DNA from: Isoetes taiwanensis
Taxonomy: Eukaryota; Streptophyta; Lycopodiopsida; Isoetales; Isoetaceae
Reading direction: 5' to 3'
Length of the DNA: 64,000 nucleotides
Assembly: GCA_021234155.1 (NCBI GenBank)
Contig: JAJEKV010000013.1
Coordinates: 15,291,877-15,355,876 of the forward strand
Numbering within the stretch: the stretch's first letter is position 1; the number at the start of each line of letters is the position of its first letter. The notes under the pieces are model-generated. The model had not been told where the DNA came from and made no database searches. It worked only from the letters and a program-made list of their open reading frames with translations. Positions 37,700 to 47,957 of the stretch are shown in pieces. The position numbers were made by a program, and so were the translations under genes.

Positions 37700-38336
37700 C
37701 ATATTACCCTAGGAAATTAGATGTAAAACCATGTACTAACCATGTCTTCCTTAACAAAAAAACCACTAGCATTCTTTCTCAACAGGAAAGGGAAAAAGTC
37801 AACCACCAAACCATGTTAAAAGCCACTAACAATTTGGCAACTCATGTTAGGTTAAAAAATTATGATGAAAAACCTCAAATCAAAAGACATTGTTAAACTA
37901 TGTCTAGAAACATTATAGTATTTCCAGTCAAAAACCACTAACAGTTTGGCAAGCCATGCTTGCTTAAAGAATCCAAATGAAAAATCACAAATAAAAGGAC
38001 TTTGTTAAACCATATATATGAACATTGAAGTATTGCCAGTTAAAACCACTCCCAAAACCATCTACATGTATAAAAAAACTATTAAGCATTATTTTCTTAC
38101 TCTCAATGTTGCAGATTGCATAATTAACCACTATGACATGCCAAACTCGTAGCAAAGACCTGGATGAAAACCTTCATCAGTCTCAATTAACCACACAAGA
38201 GTATAAACTAGCATGCAAAACCATAGTTCCATTCTAAAAACCACTATAATAGGTGGATTTTATTAAGGAAAATTATTTTTGCATGGAAAACCACTATCAT
38301 AGTGGTTTTGTAGTGGTTATCTATGATAGTTAAATC
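37700..38336. repeat. Right subterminal AAAACCAC repeat region
   Basis: Repeated AAAACCACTA and TTGGCAA(G/C)(C/T)CATG words, the complement of the motif enriched at the left end. A perfect palindrome with arms AAAACCACTAT and ATAGTGGTTTT lies at 38287-38309. Confidence 0.55.
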
Positions 38337-38384
38337 TTTGGGTGCCTTGTGTCAGGTTGAACAAAGTTAGGCTATCCTTCGAAT

Positions 38385-38612
38385 AAATTGGGTGCCCGCC
38401 CAATTTGGTGTCAGGGTCCCTTCTGGAGAAATAGGGCGCTCTTTCCAGACCAAACTGGGCGCCCGCCATATTTGGCCAATGGCCTTGCCGTGAGCAAGAT
38501 CAGACGCCCTGTAGGAAACAATTGGGCGCCCGCCAAATTTCTTCAAGGAGGTATGCATTGGTGGGGACCAGTGAGGCGAAATTGCTAGCCACAGCCCAAT
38601 TTCCACAATGGA
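38385..38612. repeat. GGGCGCCCGCCC palindrome array, group A1
   Basis: Three members of the AAATTGGGCG / CGCCCAATTT palindrome start at about 38385, 38451 and 38517, exactly 66 bp apart, with a half-copy (GCCCAATTTCC) near 38597. Members differ by a few substitutions. The stretch directly follows the right end of the CACTA-like element. Confidence 0.85.
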
Positions 38613-38639
38613 AAGGTAGGATACCCTAAGGTCAGGTTT

Positions 38640-39940
38640 ATGATGTGGCAGTCTCAATGAGGCAGGCGCTGAGAGATACTGCCAAGCTAACATTAAATAA
38701 GTAGTCCAGCTTACCTTTGCCTCCTGTCGTGGGGCGAGATGCCATCAACTGGTACGATTCGCCTGGTGTACAGGGATTCGAAGGCGATAGGACAATCAAC
38801 AGAAGAAGGCGCCAAGAAGAAGGCGACAAGCGGCTGAGAAACAGCAGGCGCCAAGTTCTCGACCCGAAGCCGACAGCTGGTTCGGAAGTATAGGGCGCCG
38901 ACATGAAGGGGATGAGAAGAAGATTGGTGAATAGAAAATCCGAAGGCGGCTGTGTTTAGTGGAGCAGAAAGTGCCAAGGCAACAGGGAAAACGCTGAACT
39001 TTCTAAAACTGCAGTCGAGGAGCAGAACTGGCTTTTAAAGGGGATACGTATGGACCATTCATGCACGCATGACAAGTGTCGTGCCTAAAAGAAGTGGACT
39101 TTCTCAAATAAAAATGGACTTGCCATGTTCGAGCGTGAGGAATTAATTGTGGACGTCGTTATTAAAAGCACAGAGAATTTGAATTTCAAACATGTCATTT
39201 AAAGCCCGCCCAATTTTAATTTCAAACAGGCACGTGTCGCACGCATAGCAAGTGCAGGCGGGAAAATATGTTTTAAAGTTGGGGGGAATATTTTATTTTA
39301 AAATTAGGGGGGAAATTACATTCAAATTTTGGGGGGAAGTTAGGTCTAAATGTAAATGCTTATCAAACCTTTCGATTTTCTGGCATTACTCTTCTTGGCG
39401 AGTCTCTCATCTTCAAGACGCAACCATCTTCAGCGCTTAATAATCATGGCGACTAAATCTCCAAAGGTTTGTGCTCTTCCATAGTTTGTACTCGCCATAG
39501 CTCGATGTCTATTTGCCATAAAACTAATCTGAAGAGATATGGTGTCCTAATTCAAAAACAAACCCCTTCATTCACGCCTTTTCGTTGACGCCTGTTCATC
39601 CACGACTCCTCAATCACGCCTCTTCACATGCATTGGTAAAGAATTTGCCTGCTCGATTAGGGTCACAGAGCTTGGTAATTCAGTCATAGTTCTGGAGATT
39701 GGACTTTAACAGCTAATGTCATATTTACATCTACTCTGCATTTTGATGCAGTGCTTGCTTGTCTTGACGTTGGTGTGCAGGGAATGTGTGCATGCTATTT
39801 TCTAATGCTTGTTTGTTTTTCCCCAAGAACTTCCATGATAAGTCCACCGTGGTGTGCAGTCAAGTTCATGTGCTTGTTTGTTTTTTTTGAGTTCCTCAAT
39901 GATAATTCCACTGTGGTGTGCAGTCAAGCCCCCCCCCTCC
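38640..39940. other. Intergenic, possible promoter-like DNA
   Basis: GGCGCC words (38797, 38846, 38894) and a half-palindrome GCCCGCCCAATTT (39204) continue the theme of the arrays. At 39256-39345 GGGGGG(A)AATT words recur. An isolated ATGGCGACTAAATCTCCAAAG at 39447 precedes a GTTTGT; I cannot support a gene from it. Confidence 0.35.
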
Positions 39941-39944
39941 CCCC

Positions 39945-40450
39945 CCAAATTGGGCGGGCGCTCAAGGTGTTCTTTTAATGTCTCTCCCCCGTTCATGTTC
40001 TTCTACACGAAGGGACAAATTGGGCGGGCGCCCAATTTGTCCCCGTTGAAGGCAAGCCCAGAAGGTGAAATTGGGCGGGCGCCCAATCTGACTCTAAATG
40101 CATTAATACTGTCGTCGAAACAAGCCCCTAGTGTGAGCAAATTCGGCGGGCGCCCAAGTCGTCCTTCTAGTCTCTTCCAATCTCTCCCACTTGAATGTTC
40201 TCCTACACCAAGGGCCACCCCCTTTTAATGTTCTTCTACAACCAGGGCCAATTTGGGCAGGCGCCCAATTTGTCCCCGATCATGGCATGTTCTGAAGGTG
40301 AACTTTTTCTGGCACCCAATCTGACTTTGACTGCATTAATACTAATGTTGTACGAGCACCTGATGTGGGCAAATTGGGCGCCCGCCCAATTTGCAACGAG
40401 GGGAATGTACGGGCATAATAAGTGAAAATCATCACCCGCCCAATTTCATT
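39945..40450. repeat. GGGCGGGCGCCC palindrome array, group A2
   Basis: Eight members lie at about 39947, 40012, 40067, 40138, 40248, 40305 (half), 40369 and 40433 (half). The best one (40012-40043) has 15-base arms, beginning GGGACAAATTGGGCG, around a 2-base GG centre. Linkers also repeat: CTGACT..GCATTAATACT and TTCTTCTACAC occur twice, so 40012-40160 and 40247-40394 are diverged copies of a unit of about 235 bp. No coding function is visible. Confidence 0.9.
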
Positions 40451-40725
40451 GTGTAACCCTTGAATTGCCATGCCCCTACGTCTTTTGCATTGCTTTCTCG
40501 TTCTCCTTATTCGGCCTAATTGTTCGACTTTTGGATCACTTTATTCTTCTTTTAAAGCATAGGTTGCAAATTTATGGGCAGAAATGTCTAATTGTTAGAT
40601 TCTTTGCTAGACTCAGAGCTAGCATTGTAGAAATCCTCTGAAAGCTACATACCCAGGGGCAAATTGACAATATATTAAATACAGGGTATTTTTAAAAAAA
40701 TTCCCTAAAATTTACTCTTTCTTGA

Positions 40726-41099
40726 TTATTCTGGCCATTTTTTGGCAAGTTCGGGAGACCCCTTAACAGAAGTGAGAGGAAGTCGACTTGAGTTCAACAG
40801 AGTTTTCTGCAATGAAGATTGCGATGTTTCAGGGCGAAATTTGAAGGTCTCTTCTTTTTTTTTTGATCTCAATATTTGCTCTTTGATTCCATGAATTGAC
40901 CCTAGAAAAAACCAATGTAATGGTAGCAAATAAATTCCAATAGCACTCAAAACAAGAACAGTATGAATAGAAAACTGAAATAGAGGATTACAAACTAAAA
41001 TAGAGCCCACGGAGTTGAATCCTGACATGGTGCCCATGCTTTTTGGGGCATACCAGCCAACCAATAAAAGGACGGATGTTATACCTAGGGCCTTAGCCC
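40726..41099 (-). other. Possible orphan C-terminal coding exon
   Basis: The minus strand is open from a good acceptor-like TTTCAG (just above 41099) to a stop at 40726. It encodes a hydrophobic segment (GITSVLLLVGWYAPKS), a second hydrophobic stretch (HTVLVLSAIGIYLLPLHWFF) and a basic Ser-rich tail. That looks like the end of a membrane protein, but I do not recognise a family and see no upstream exon before the MITE at 41.2 kb. It may be chance. Confidence 0.25.
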
Positions 41100-41194
41100 G
41101 CTGAAATTGCTACAAAATTAGTACATAAAGGGGAATCATCCCTCAACGATAATCAACCTCAACCCACGTGTAATGCTTGGCCTGGGAAAGCATA

Positions 41195-41648
41195 GGAGAG
41201 GGTGCCCCTCTTCCAACCACTCCCCTTCAATGGCCCACTTTTTGCCCTTTAATGGCCCATTTTTTACCCTTTAATAGCCCACCTTAACCCTTTAATAGCC
41301 ATACAATAGGCCACCTTAAAAAGTACTAAAAATTGAGCTAAATGCATGGTCTATTAATGGGCACTTGTGGGCCAATGAAGGTCAAGTGTGAGCATTTGAT
41401 GGTCAATTGAAGGTCTTTTAGTGGTTCATTGAAGGGCATTTAGTGATCTATTGGGATCAAAATAAGGATAGAACTTAAAATCTTCATAGCGAGCTTTCGA
41501 TTTGTCGAAACAACTCATGTTTAGTACCAATTGAAAGCTAAACTTTGAAATTTTATTGTGTTATATCAAAATAGGTGATTAAAACGAAGTAAACCCATCA
41601 TAATATAATTTTTACCCTTAAGTGGGCGCTTTATGGGCACCCTCCCCT
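41195..41648. mobile_element. MITE with GGGTGCCC termini
   Basis: Inverted ends GGAGAGGGTGCCC (41195) and GGGCACCCTCCCC (ending 41648) bound about 450 bp without coding capacity. Internal tandem words (CCCTTTAATGGCCCA and CCCTTTAATAGCCCA) recur from 41215 to 41315 and again, more loosely, near 41350-41450. The right end lies only about 50 bp before ATG 41698 of the dehydrogenase locus. A clear target duplication was not found. Confidence 0.6.
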
Positions 41649-41697
41649 AGCAGAGCTCTTGAAGCTCGTATTTTCCAGATTGGGAACCTGGAAATGG

Positions 41698-41851
41698 ATG
41701 GCTCCAATGGCCGCTGCAGCATCTCCTTCTTTGAACAAAGGAGCTGTGAAGAAAACGCTGGAGAAGAGCCTTGTTCTTAGACATTCCTCCGCCATAGCCG
41801 TTCATGCTCCGCCATGGCCGTTCCAAAAACTCTCCCGGGAAATTTTTTTAG
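41698..41851 (+). CDS. Candidate alternative first exon of the malate dehydrogenase
   Basis: Open from ATG 41698 for 51 codons plus one base to a consensus donor (AG then GTACGT at 41852). Joining to the TTACAG acceptor at 42692 keeps phase: the carried G plus GG and nine codons run straight into ATG 42722 of the dehydrogenase. The encoded start (MAPMAAAASPSLNKG, then KKTLEKSLVLRHSSA) is rich in Ala, Ser and basic residues with no acidic residue before position 22, as in plastid or mitochondrial targeting peptides. The extended protein would have 419 residues. It may instead be an unrelated exon or a 5' UTR exon whose open frame is chance. The intron of 841 bp holds a foldback repeat. Confidence 0.45.
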
Positions 41852-41887
41852 GTACGTAATTTGAAGCAAACGTTTATTGCGTTTGAT

Positions 41888-42019
41888 ATTTTCAGGCGGT
41901 CGGGATTCCGCCGGAAAGTTTCAGCGGCCCCGCCAGCCTCGGTGGAGCACTCGCGGCTCTGCCTCGGCTGGCGGTGCCGCCTCCAAATTTTCAGGCGGAA
42001 TCTCTCCCCCCTGAAAATT
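41888..42019. repeat. GC-rich foldback element in 5' intron
   Basis: Outer arms TTTTCAGGCGG / CCCCCTGAAAA, middle arms GGGATTCCGCC / GGCGGAATCTC and inner arms GCGGCCCCGCCAGCC / GGCTGGCGGTGCCGC pair around a short loop. It resembles the hairpin at 34247 (shared GGCGGCACCGC) and lies between the candidate first exon and the main start of the dehydrogenase gene. Confidence 0.8.
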
Positions 42020-42721
42020 ATCTAATACTTAATCCAAAACAGAGAGAAATTTTACTTTCCATAAACAACCCAGTTCCTTGATTTTCAAATATTCCAGAGG
42101 GCTGTATGAATGATGGTATTTAAGAATTTATCATTGCCTTGAATAATAGTAATGATGTCATGTGTGGTAGAAAATTTCCAAGTTGAGATTTTTATAGCTT
42201 GGAATTCCTTTTGATAGAAAGGCATAAAAATGGTGTGAAGAAGAATAGCGGGCCATTAGATGGTTGATAACAGTGACATTATCAACCATCCCAGTTTGGC
42301 ACTTGGCAAGAGATACATCGAATGTGAAGGCCAGGAAACTTCAAGTCATGATCAAAATCTCGATATACGCCACACTCAAGGGGGGGCTAAAAATAGCCTC
42401 AATAATTTGGATAAAATCAATAATTAAATCCAGGAAAAAAAAGAGGTATTTCGGTATCCCATTTTAAACAATGGCGAGCTCGAGGGGCGGTGGAAGTTTT
42501 AGCACAGAGGTACCGTATGACGGTTCCATCTCTGATGTCTTTTTTTGCTGGCAATTTGAAATCTATGTGAAGGAAATGTGTTGAAATTTCGCTGCTTTTG
42601 AATAGGCTCTTCAATTTTTCTGCTTTTGAATAGGTTCTTTACTGCATGCTTATGTGCAGAAATTTGGATGCAGAATTGATTCTTTGTTACAGGGAAAGGA
42701 TTTGGCATTCGCCCCCAAGCT

Positions 42722-44465
42722 ATGGAGTTGCCTGTACGCCAACAAGCTGGTGTTCGTCTTTCCCGCATTGAAGCACATCTGCGACAAGGGGCACATGTAA
42801 GCTTTCTCACTCATAAACAAGATGATCTAGGGAAAAATAATTTATTCATTTTATCTTGTAATTGCGTGCAGAGTGAGGTTGGAAGTGATGTAAATATGAA
42901 ACATTGCCGTGCAAAGGGAGGGGCATCGGGCTTCAAGGTTGCAGTGCTAGGTGCAGCTGGTGGAATTGGACAGCCCCTTTCCCTCTTGCTAAAGACGGAT
43001 CCTCTGGTTTCTACTTTACATCTCTATGATGTAGCTAATGTCCATGGAGTTACTGCTGATATCAGTCACACTGACACCACTGCAGTGGTAAAGGATTAGT
43101 TTGGATCCCTTTCATTTTATTTGTTTTATGTCAAGGGTCATACACTTTTTTCTCATTTATCCCAATGTTTACTCTTTTCACAATCCGCGTCATTCAGGTT
43201 CGTGGGTTTGGAAAGGAACAGCTAGATGCAGCATTAGAGGGAATGGACCTTGTGATTATTCCAGCTGGTGTGCCAAGAAAACCAGGAATGACTCGTGATG
43301 ATCTGTTCAATATAAATGCTGGAATTGTTCGAACACTTTGTGAGGGTGTTGTTCGGAATTGTCCCCGAGCGATAGTTAACATAATCAGCAACCCAGTGAA
43401 TTCAACTGTGCCAATTGCAGCTGAGGTCTTCAAGAAGGCTGGGATTTATGATCCAAAGCGTCTGCTTGGTGTAACTACCTTGGATGTTGTTAGAGCAAAC
43501 ACTTTTGTGGTAAACATCTTCTAAGGATTCTATGGCACTTAATTTGCTTGTTAATAATATGTGGATTACGTTTGCGATGTAGGCAGAAGTGATAGGTGTT
43601 GATCCAAAGGAAGTAAATGTACCTGTCATTGGAGGCCATGCTGGGATTACCATTTTACCAGTTCTTTCACAGGTTTTACAGTTTGCCCAATATGACCTGT
43701 GATATAAATTTAAATTTTGACTGTTTTTGGAAGGCAAAACAGATGTGGCATATTATTTGTGAAGCTAAGGTTTGATTGTGTATGAAAGATGAAACCGGCA
43801 TGCTCTTTCACCAAAGAGGAGACAGAATATTTGACAAATCGGATACAAAATGGAGGCACAGAGGTGGTTGAGGTGAGGTTCTCGTATCCAGGATGCACAG
43901 TGGTCATGTTGATAATTATGATATTATATGTTATTCGTGCTTTTTGTAGGCTAAGGCTGGAGCTGGTTCAGCAACACTTTCAATGGTAAATAACATGCAT
44001 TGTTAAAGTTTGTACTGAAATAAGTATTCGGGTCCCTTAAATACATTTTTATGTACCCAGGCATTTGCTGCTGCAAAGTTTGCACATGCATGCTTACGGG
44101 GTTTGCGTGGGGAAGATGGTATTGTGGAGTGTGCTTTTGTAGCATCACAGGTAAATACACTTGCAATCTTTTTTTCCCTTGCCATGTATGCTTTATTAGA
44201 TGATCTTTTTTCCCACTTGACAGGTGACAGAGTTGCCATTCTTTGCTACAAGGGTAAAACTTGGCCGTAATGGTGTAGATGAAGTATTTCCGTTAGGACC
44301 TCTTAATGAGTTTGAAAGGTACAAAGAGGAATCACGTTATCCCTGTTAAGATCATATTTTGTTCAAGCCATGCTTTTTTTTTGCAGACAAGGTCTACAGA
44401 AATTGATACCTGAGTTGCGTGGGAGCATTGAGAAGGGAATTTCCTTTGCGGCACAGAAGAAGTAA
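42722..44465 (+). CDS. Peroxisomal (glyoxysomal) NAD-malate dehydrogenase
   Basis: Nine exons: 42722-42796, 42872-43087, 43198-43509, 43583-43672, 43789-43872, 43950-43985, 44061-44150, 44224-44318 and 44387-44465. All introns are GT-AG and the protein has 358 residues, the usual length. A PTS2 signal RLSRIEAHL (12-20) directs peroxisomal import. The conserved Cys37 of HCRAKGG is the expected presequence cleavage site. Next come the NAD-binding GAAGGIG (52-58), substrate loop Arg124 and Arg130 ([11 protein letters not shown]), Asp193/Arg196 (LDVVRANTF) and catalytic His220 (GGHAG). It interconverts malate and oxaloacetate, reoxidising NADH for beta-oxidation and the glyoxylate cycle. Intron 1 is 75 bp, a multiple of three without stops, so its retention would keep the frame. 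An in-frame upstream exon may give another N-terminus. Confidence 0.96.
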
Positions 44466-45885
44466 CACATTTTGTGAAAATGAACAACTTGGCTACGTGT
44501 AGTACTGGCCACTTTTTCATGTATATGTCTTGCATAGCAAACATATATTTTTTTGTGCTGTCTTTTGTAATGAACTGCTACTAAATCTGAGAAGACGGGT
44601 TCACATTTTTCCTAATCTGATGGTATGCTTTGGATATATTGATCTGAGATCTAGTCTCAGCTTGCATATTACTTAAATAAAAATTTGTAGGCATTTTGTT
44701 CATTTGTGGTAGTCTTTATGTCATGATTGTAAGATGCATCGTCCTAGAAACTCATTACTCCAGAGAAACTATTTGAATGATTTGAACTCCAAAGAAAGTA
44801 AATTGCTTCCTGTGAGAGTACATGGCTCGACATATTATGATTGTCATGCTTTTGCTCACAATGAGAGCACTTGTATTGCTGATTAATTTAACTCTTACAG
44901 GAACGATGTGCTCATGTATGGGAAGTTCATGAATGATTTTTTTTTTGTACTCAGTTTCTTACGTAGAATTGGTTCCTTTTAATTTTATGCATGACCATGT
45001 GATCTTGGAAAAAATTTTAGAGTCGCTAAATTGGGATTATGTTTTATTGATTTATCAAAATGCCCCTAATGTTGTTGTTCTGTACTACTGAAGTTTTTTA
45101 CTCTATAGTTTGCAATACATTCTAAAGGCAAATCCGTCAATTTGCATGGCAATCATAGGTCGTCTCAGATTGCTGCAGATAATAGTCTAGGCGCATAAGA
45201 GAGCGAGTGAGTTTGCTTCAAAAAAATTGCAATTTCTATCTGGAAAATAAGGAGCTGATATCGATATCGAGCATGTAATCTTTCTTTCTGCGGTGTACAG
45301 CTTTGCATAACGTTTCTTAAAAGTTGTGGTCATTAATAATGTCACGTGGCATACAATTTCCTCCTGCTTTTTACTAGGTGAAATTGTCTCCTCCCGCTCG
45401 TTATCCCTCAAATACATTGGACTTATGTGGCGATCACATGGAGGATAGTCCGAGCTGTGGTTGCTTTCTAGCTGATCAGAACATAGCTTTTTCCAGCCCA
45501 TTTTAGATTTTCAGCTAGCGTGATGTCCAGGGCACTATGCGGGGCCTTTGCTGATAAGTTAGGGTTCTGATGTTAAGTTGCATTGCCAGCAGTGACAAAA
45601 AATAACTCCATGTGAGTTGCCCATTAGGGTGGCTTACCACTATTCAGCCCTCTTCACGGAATGTCTTTTATGATATAGGTAATGTGCACATTCTCTAACG
45701 TAATGCTTCGTGGCAGAGGCTATTTCGCTTACTGGAGCGGAAGCAAGCAACGATTTCTTTAGAATCATTGCAATTTTATAGAGGCCAAGAGAGGAGGCCA
45801 TTATCAGAGATAATCTGGGTCTGTAATTAGGCGAAATAGCCTCATTACATTAGGGTAACATAAGTAGAGGATTTACTTCATTTGC
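44466..45885. other. 3' flank and intergenic DNA
   Basis: AT-rich 3' region of the dehydrogenase; AATAAA-like signals occur (for example TTAAATAAAAA near 44672). A minus-strand open frame at 45187-45501 has no recognisable motif. No gene is supported. Confidence 0.4.
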
Positions 45886-46078
45886 CGTTCAATTTAAAAT
45901 TAATATAACAAAAATCATTAAATATTGGTTCACATTGAATGTCACGCCATTAGGTTAAAAACTAATATAACTAAAAACTTTAAATATCACTTCACATTGA
46001 AGGTCACACCCTTAATAAGCAATCAACATAACAAAAACCATCAAGTATAGCTTCATAATGACTTTCACACCTTCAGGT
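45886..46078. repeat. Three imperfect tandem repeats of about 62 bp
   Basis: AATATAACAAAAATCATTAA, ...TTCACATTGAA(T/G)GTCAC and similar words recur about every 62 bp, starting near 45895, 45958 and 46020, with moderate divergence. Confidence 0.7.
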
Positions 46079-46905
46079 AATACAAATTGAATTGCAAATG
46101 GAGCTTAAGGGATGGGTTCCATCTACCCTTAAACTTGAAGGGGAAATTATGGTCCATTGCGTCTGCCATTAAAATTCAACCTAATGGAATACAGCGTGAA
46201 CTCTGGTTATCTTTTTTAACAACGCCATTATTTTTTAACCCCATGGTTTTAACAGAATTTCTTAATGAAACTCAATGTGAAGCATAATTGAGCTAAATTC
46301 TCCAACTAACGGTCCTTTAATGGCCAGTATGAAGCGACCCTTACTAGATCACATCCATTCAGCACCGATTCAGGTTAAAATTATTTTGAGCCTTTCTTGA
46401 ATGACATTTGGATCTAAATTTCGAGGTGTCAGAAGTGCCCTGACACCTAGAACTTAGACTCGGACATCATTCTTGCAATGTGAAAGAGGGACATAAGCAA
46501 ATCAGCTGATCAAAGGTCGCTCTGAATGCCCGAATACCATCCTGAATGCTAGAATGCCACCTAGTATGCACGAATGTTGGCCTCAAAAAAGAATGCGTTC
46601 CTCAAAAAAATGGGGGGGTGAGCACGATATTCTCTAGAAGAAAATATCCCACATGTCGTTGCATGCAAAAAAAAAACTCAACTCTATTCACGTAGAGTTG
46701 TTAAATACATTCTTGCAATTTATGATGCAAAGAAATATGCAAGGCAGATAAGTGATGGGTGTGGATAAGTAACTATTTGGCTTATTGTCTGCAACTTGAT
46801 GCATGTCCTTTCTAACGAATTTGGAAATTGTTTCTTCATAGGTACTGAGCACATTCCAAATCAATTGCTAAAGAACAGTTTATTGTCTTCATGTTACTCG
46901 TGATG

Positions 46906-47015
46906 CCCCATCTTGGCCTTCAATTCATGTGTTTAATGTTGTTTTCTGTTGGACCCGGCTCCCCATCTTACCCTTCAATTCGTGTGTTTAATGTTGTTTT
47001 CTGTTGGACCCGGCT
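46906..47015. repeat. Tandem duplication, two copies of 55 bp
   Basis: CCCCATCTT at 46906 and 46961 start two nearly identical copies ending GTTGGACCCGGCT. Confidence 0.9.
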
Positions 47016-47229
47016 GTATCAAAATTATTTCCATCTTACACATTAGCCCTTGAATATTTAGTTGGGGTTTGCTATGTTGTTCATGGGTCTGCCAAAGCAA
47101 GATGCTTTAGTACTTTCAAGCTTCCAACGTGTGCTTTCTTGTGGAGATGCTTTATTATTTTTAAGATTCGAAGTTGCGCCTCCTTTTTGGGTCATATAGG
47201 CCGATTGGTCTCCATGGACGATAAAAGCT

Positions 47230-47800
47230 CTATTCTATTCTATTTTTATTCTATTCTCATTCTGTACACATTGTGTATATTCCGTACAAATCTCGTTCAT
47301 ACACAACACATTAAACCATTGAAAGGAACATTTGTCATGTTAAAAGAAATTAAGGCATTGAATTACCCCCCCAACCAACCACCCACCAATTATTTTTGCT
47401 AATATTCGTGCAGGGCGTCCATTGGTAGGCTCGAATTGTTGGATGTCAGTTTCGGACGATCCCTCCCATTGTTAAGTACAACTCATTTTTTAGCAAGTTT
47501 TAGTTAACTACATGTTTTAAATACGGAATTGAAGCAAAGGTTGAGGGTCGCATTGTACACATATATCATATAAATATACATGCATATGTGTTTGGGGCTC
47601 CTCGCCAACCACTGGACGCCCTGCACGAATATCAACAAAAATAACTGGGGGTTTGTGAAGAGGTTTTATTCAATGGTTCACTAGTTTAATATGACAAATG
47701 TTCCTTTCAATAGTTTAACGTGTTGTGTATGAATGAGAATTGTATAGGATATGTACACAATATGTACAAAATACGTAAGAGATATGTACGAAAACAAACA
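47230..47800. mobile_element. Foldback (MITE-like) element
   Basis: Left arm about 47230-47430 and right arm about 47597-47800 are diverged inverted copies. Best matched are CGTGCAGGGCGTCCA (47409) with its complement near 47615, and AAAGGAACATTTGTCAT (47321) with its complement near 47690. The spacer of about 165 bp has no coding content. Related sequence (AATTCAATGGTTTA, and a CTCCGTGGACAATAC / TCTATTCTATTC motif) recurs near 51145-51250 and 51700-51760, so the family is dispersed. The open frame over the left arm is incidental. Confidence 0.75.
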
Positions 47801-47957
47801 GAAATGATACAAGAGGTAATAATAATGGTGAGACAAAATAATGCAATGTCATATATTAGCAGTTATGTAGAAGCAGCTTGAACTGGGGATGATGGCTCAA
47901 AGCCATAGGAGACCTGCCCTGTCTGCAGTTTGAAAGACTATCTTGAAGCTTTGTTCT

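Larger units (their letters stand above)
31181..38352 (+). mobile_element. Probable decayed CACTA-like transposon
   Basis: The ends are inverted copies of ACACAAGGCACCCAAA (31181-31196, and its complement 38337-38352). For about 1.1 kb inside the left end, GTGGTTTT-type words recur on the plus strand (31527, 31848, 31910, 31992, 32072, 32150). The right end from about 37740 carries the complementary AAAACCAC words. Inverted arrays of a short subterminal motif at both ends are typical of CACTA (En/Spm) elements, where they bind the TNPA-type protein. A Tnp2-like transposase fragment lies inside at 36268-36763. Against this, the terminus is not the classical CACTA and no 3-bp target duplication is clear. 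Central sequence is AT-rich with satellite-like insertions. Confidence 0.5.

Noticed and set aside
39945-40450. CRISPR array
   Set aside because: Palindromic repeats with spacers superficially fit, but repeat-to-repeat distances vary from 52 to 111 bp, linkers themselves repeat, there are no cas genes, and the surrounding genes have plant introns.
47004-47402. 132-codon protein gene
   Set aside because: It overlaps a tandem repeat and the left arm of a foldback element and shows no family motif.
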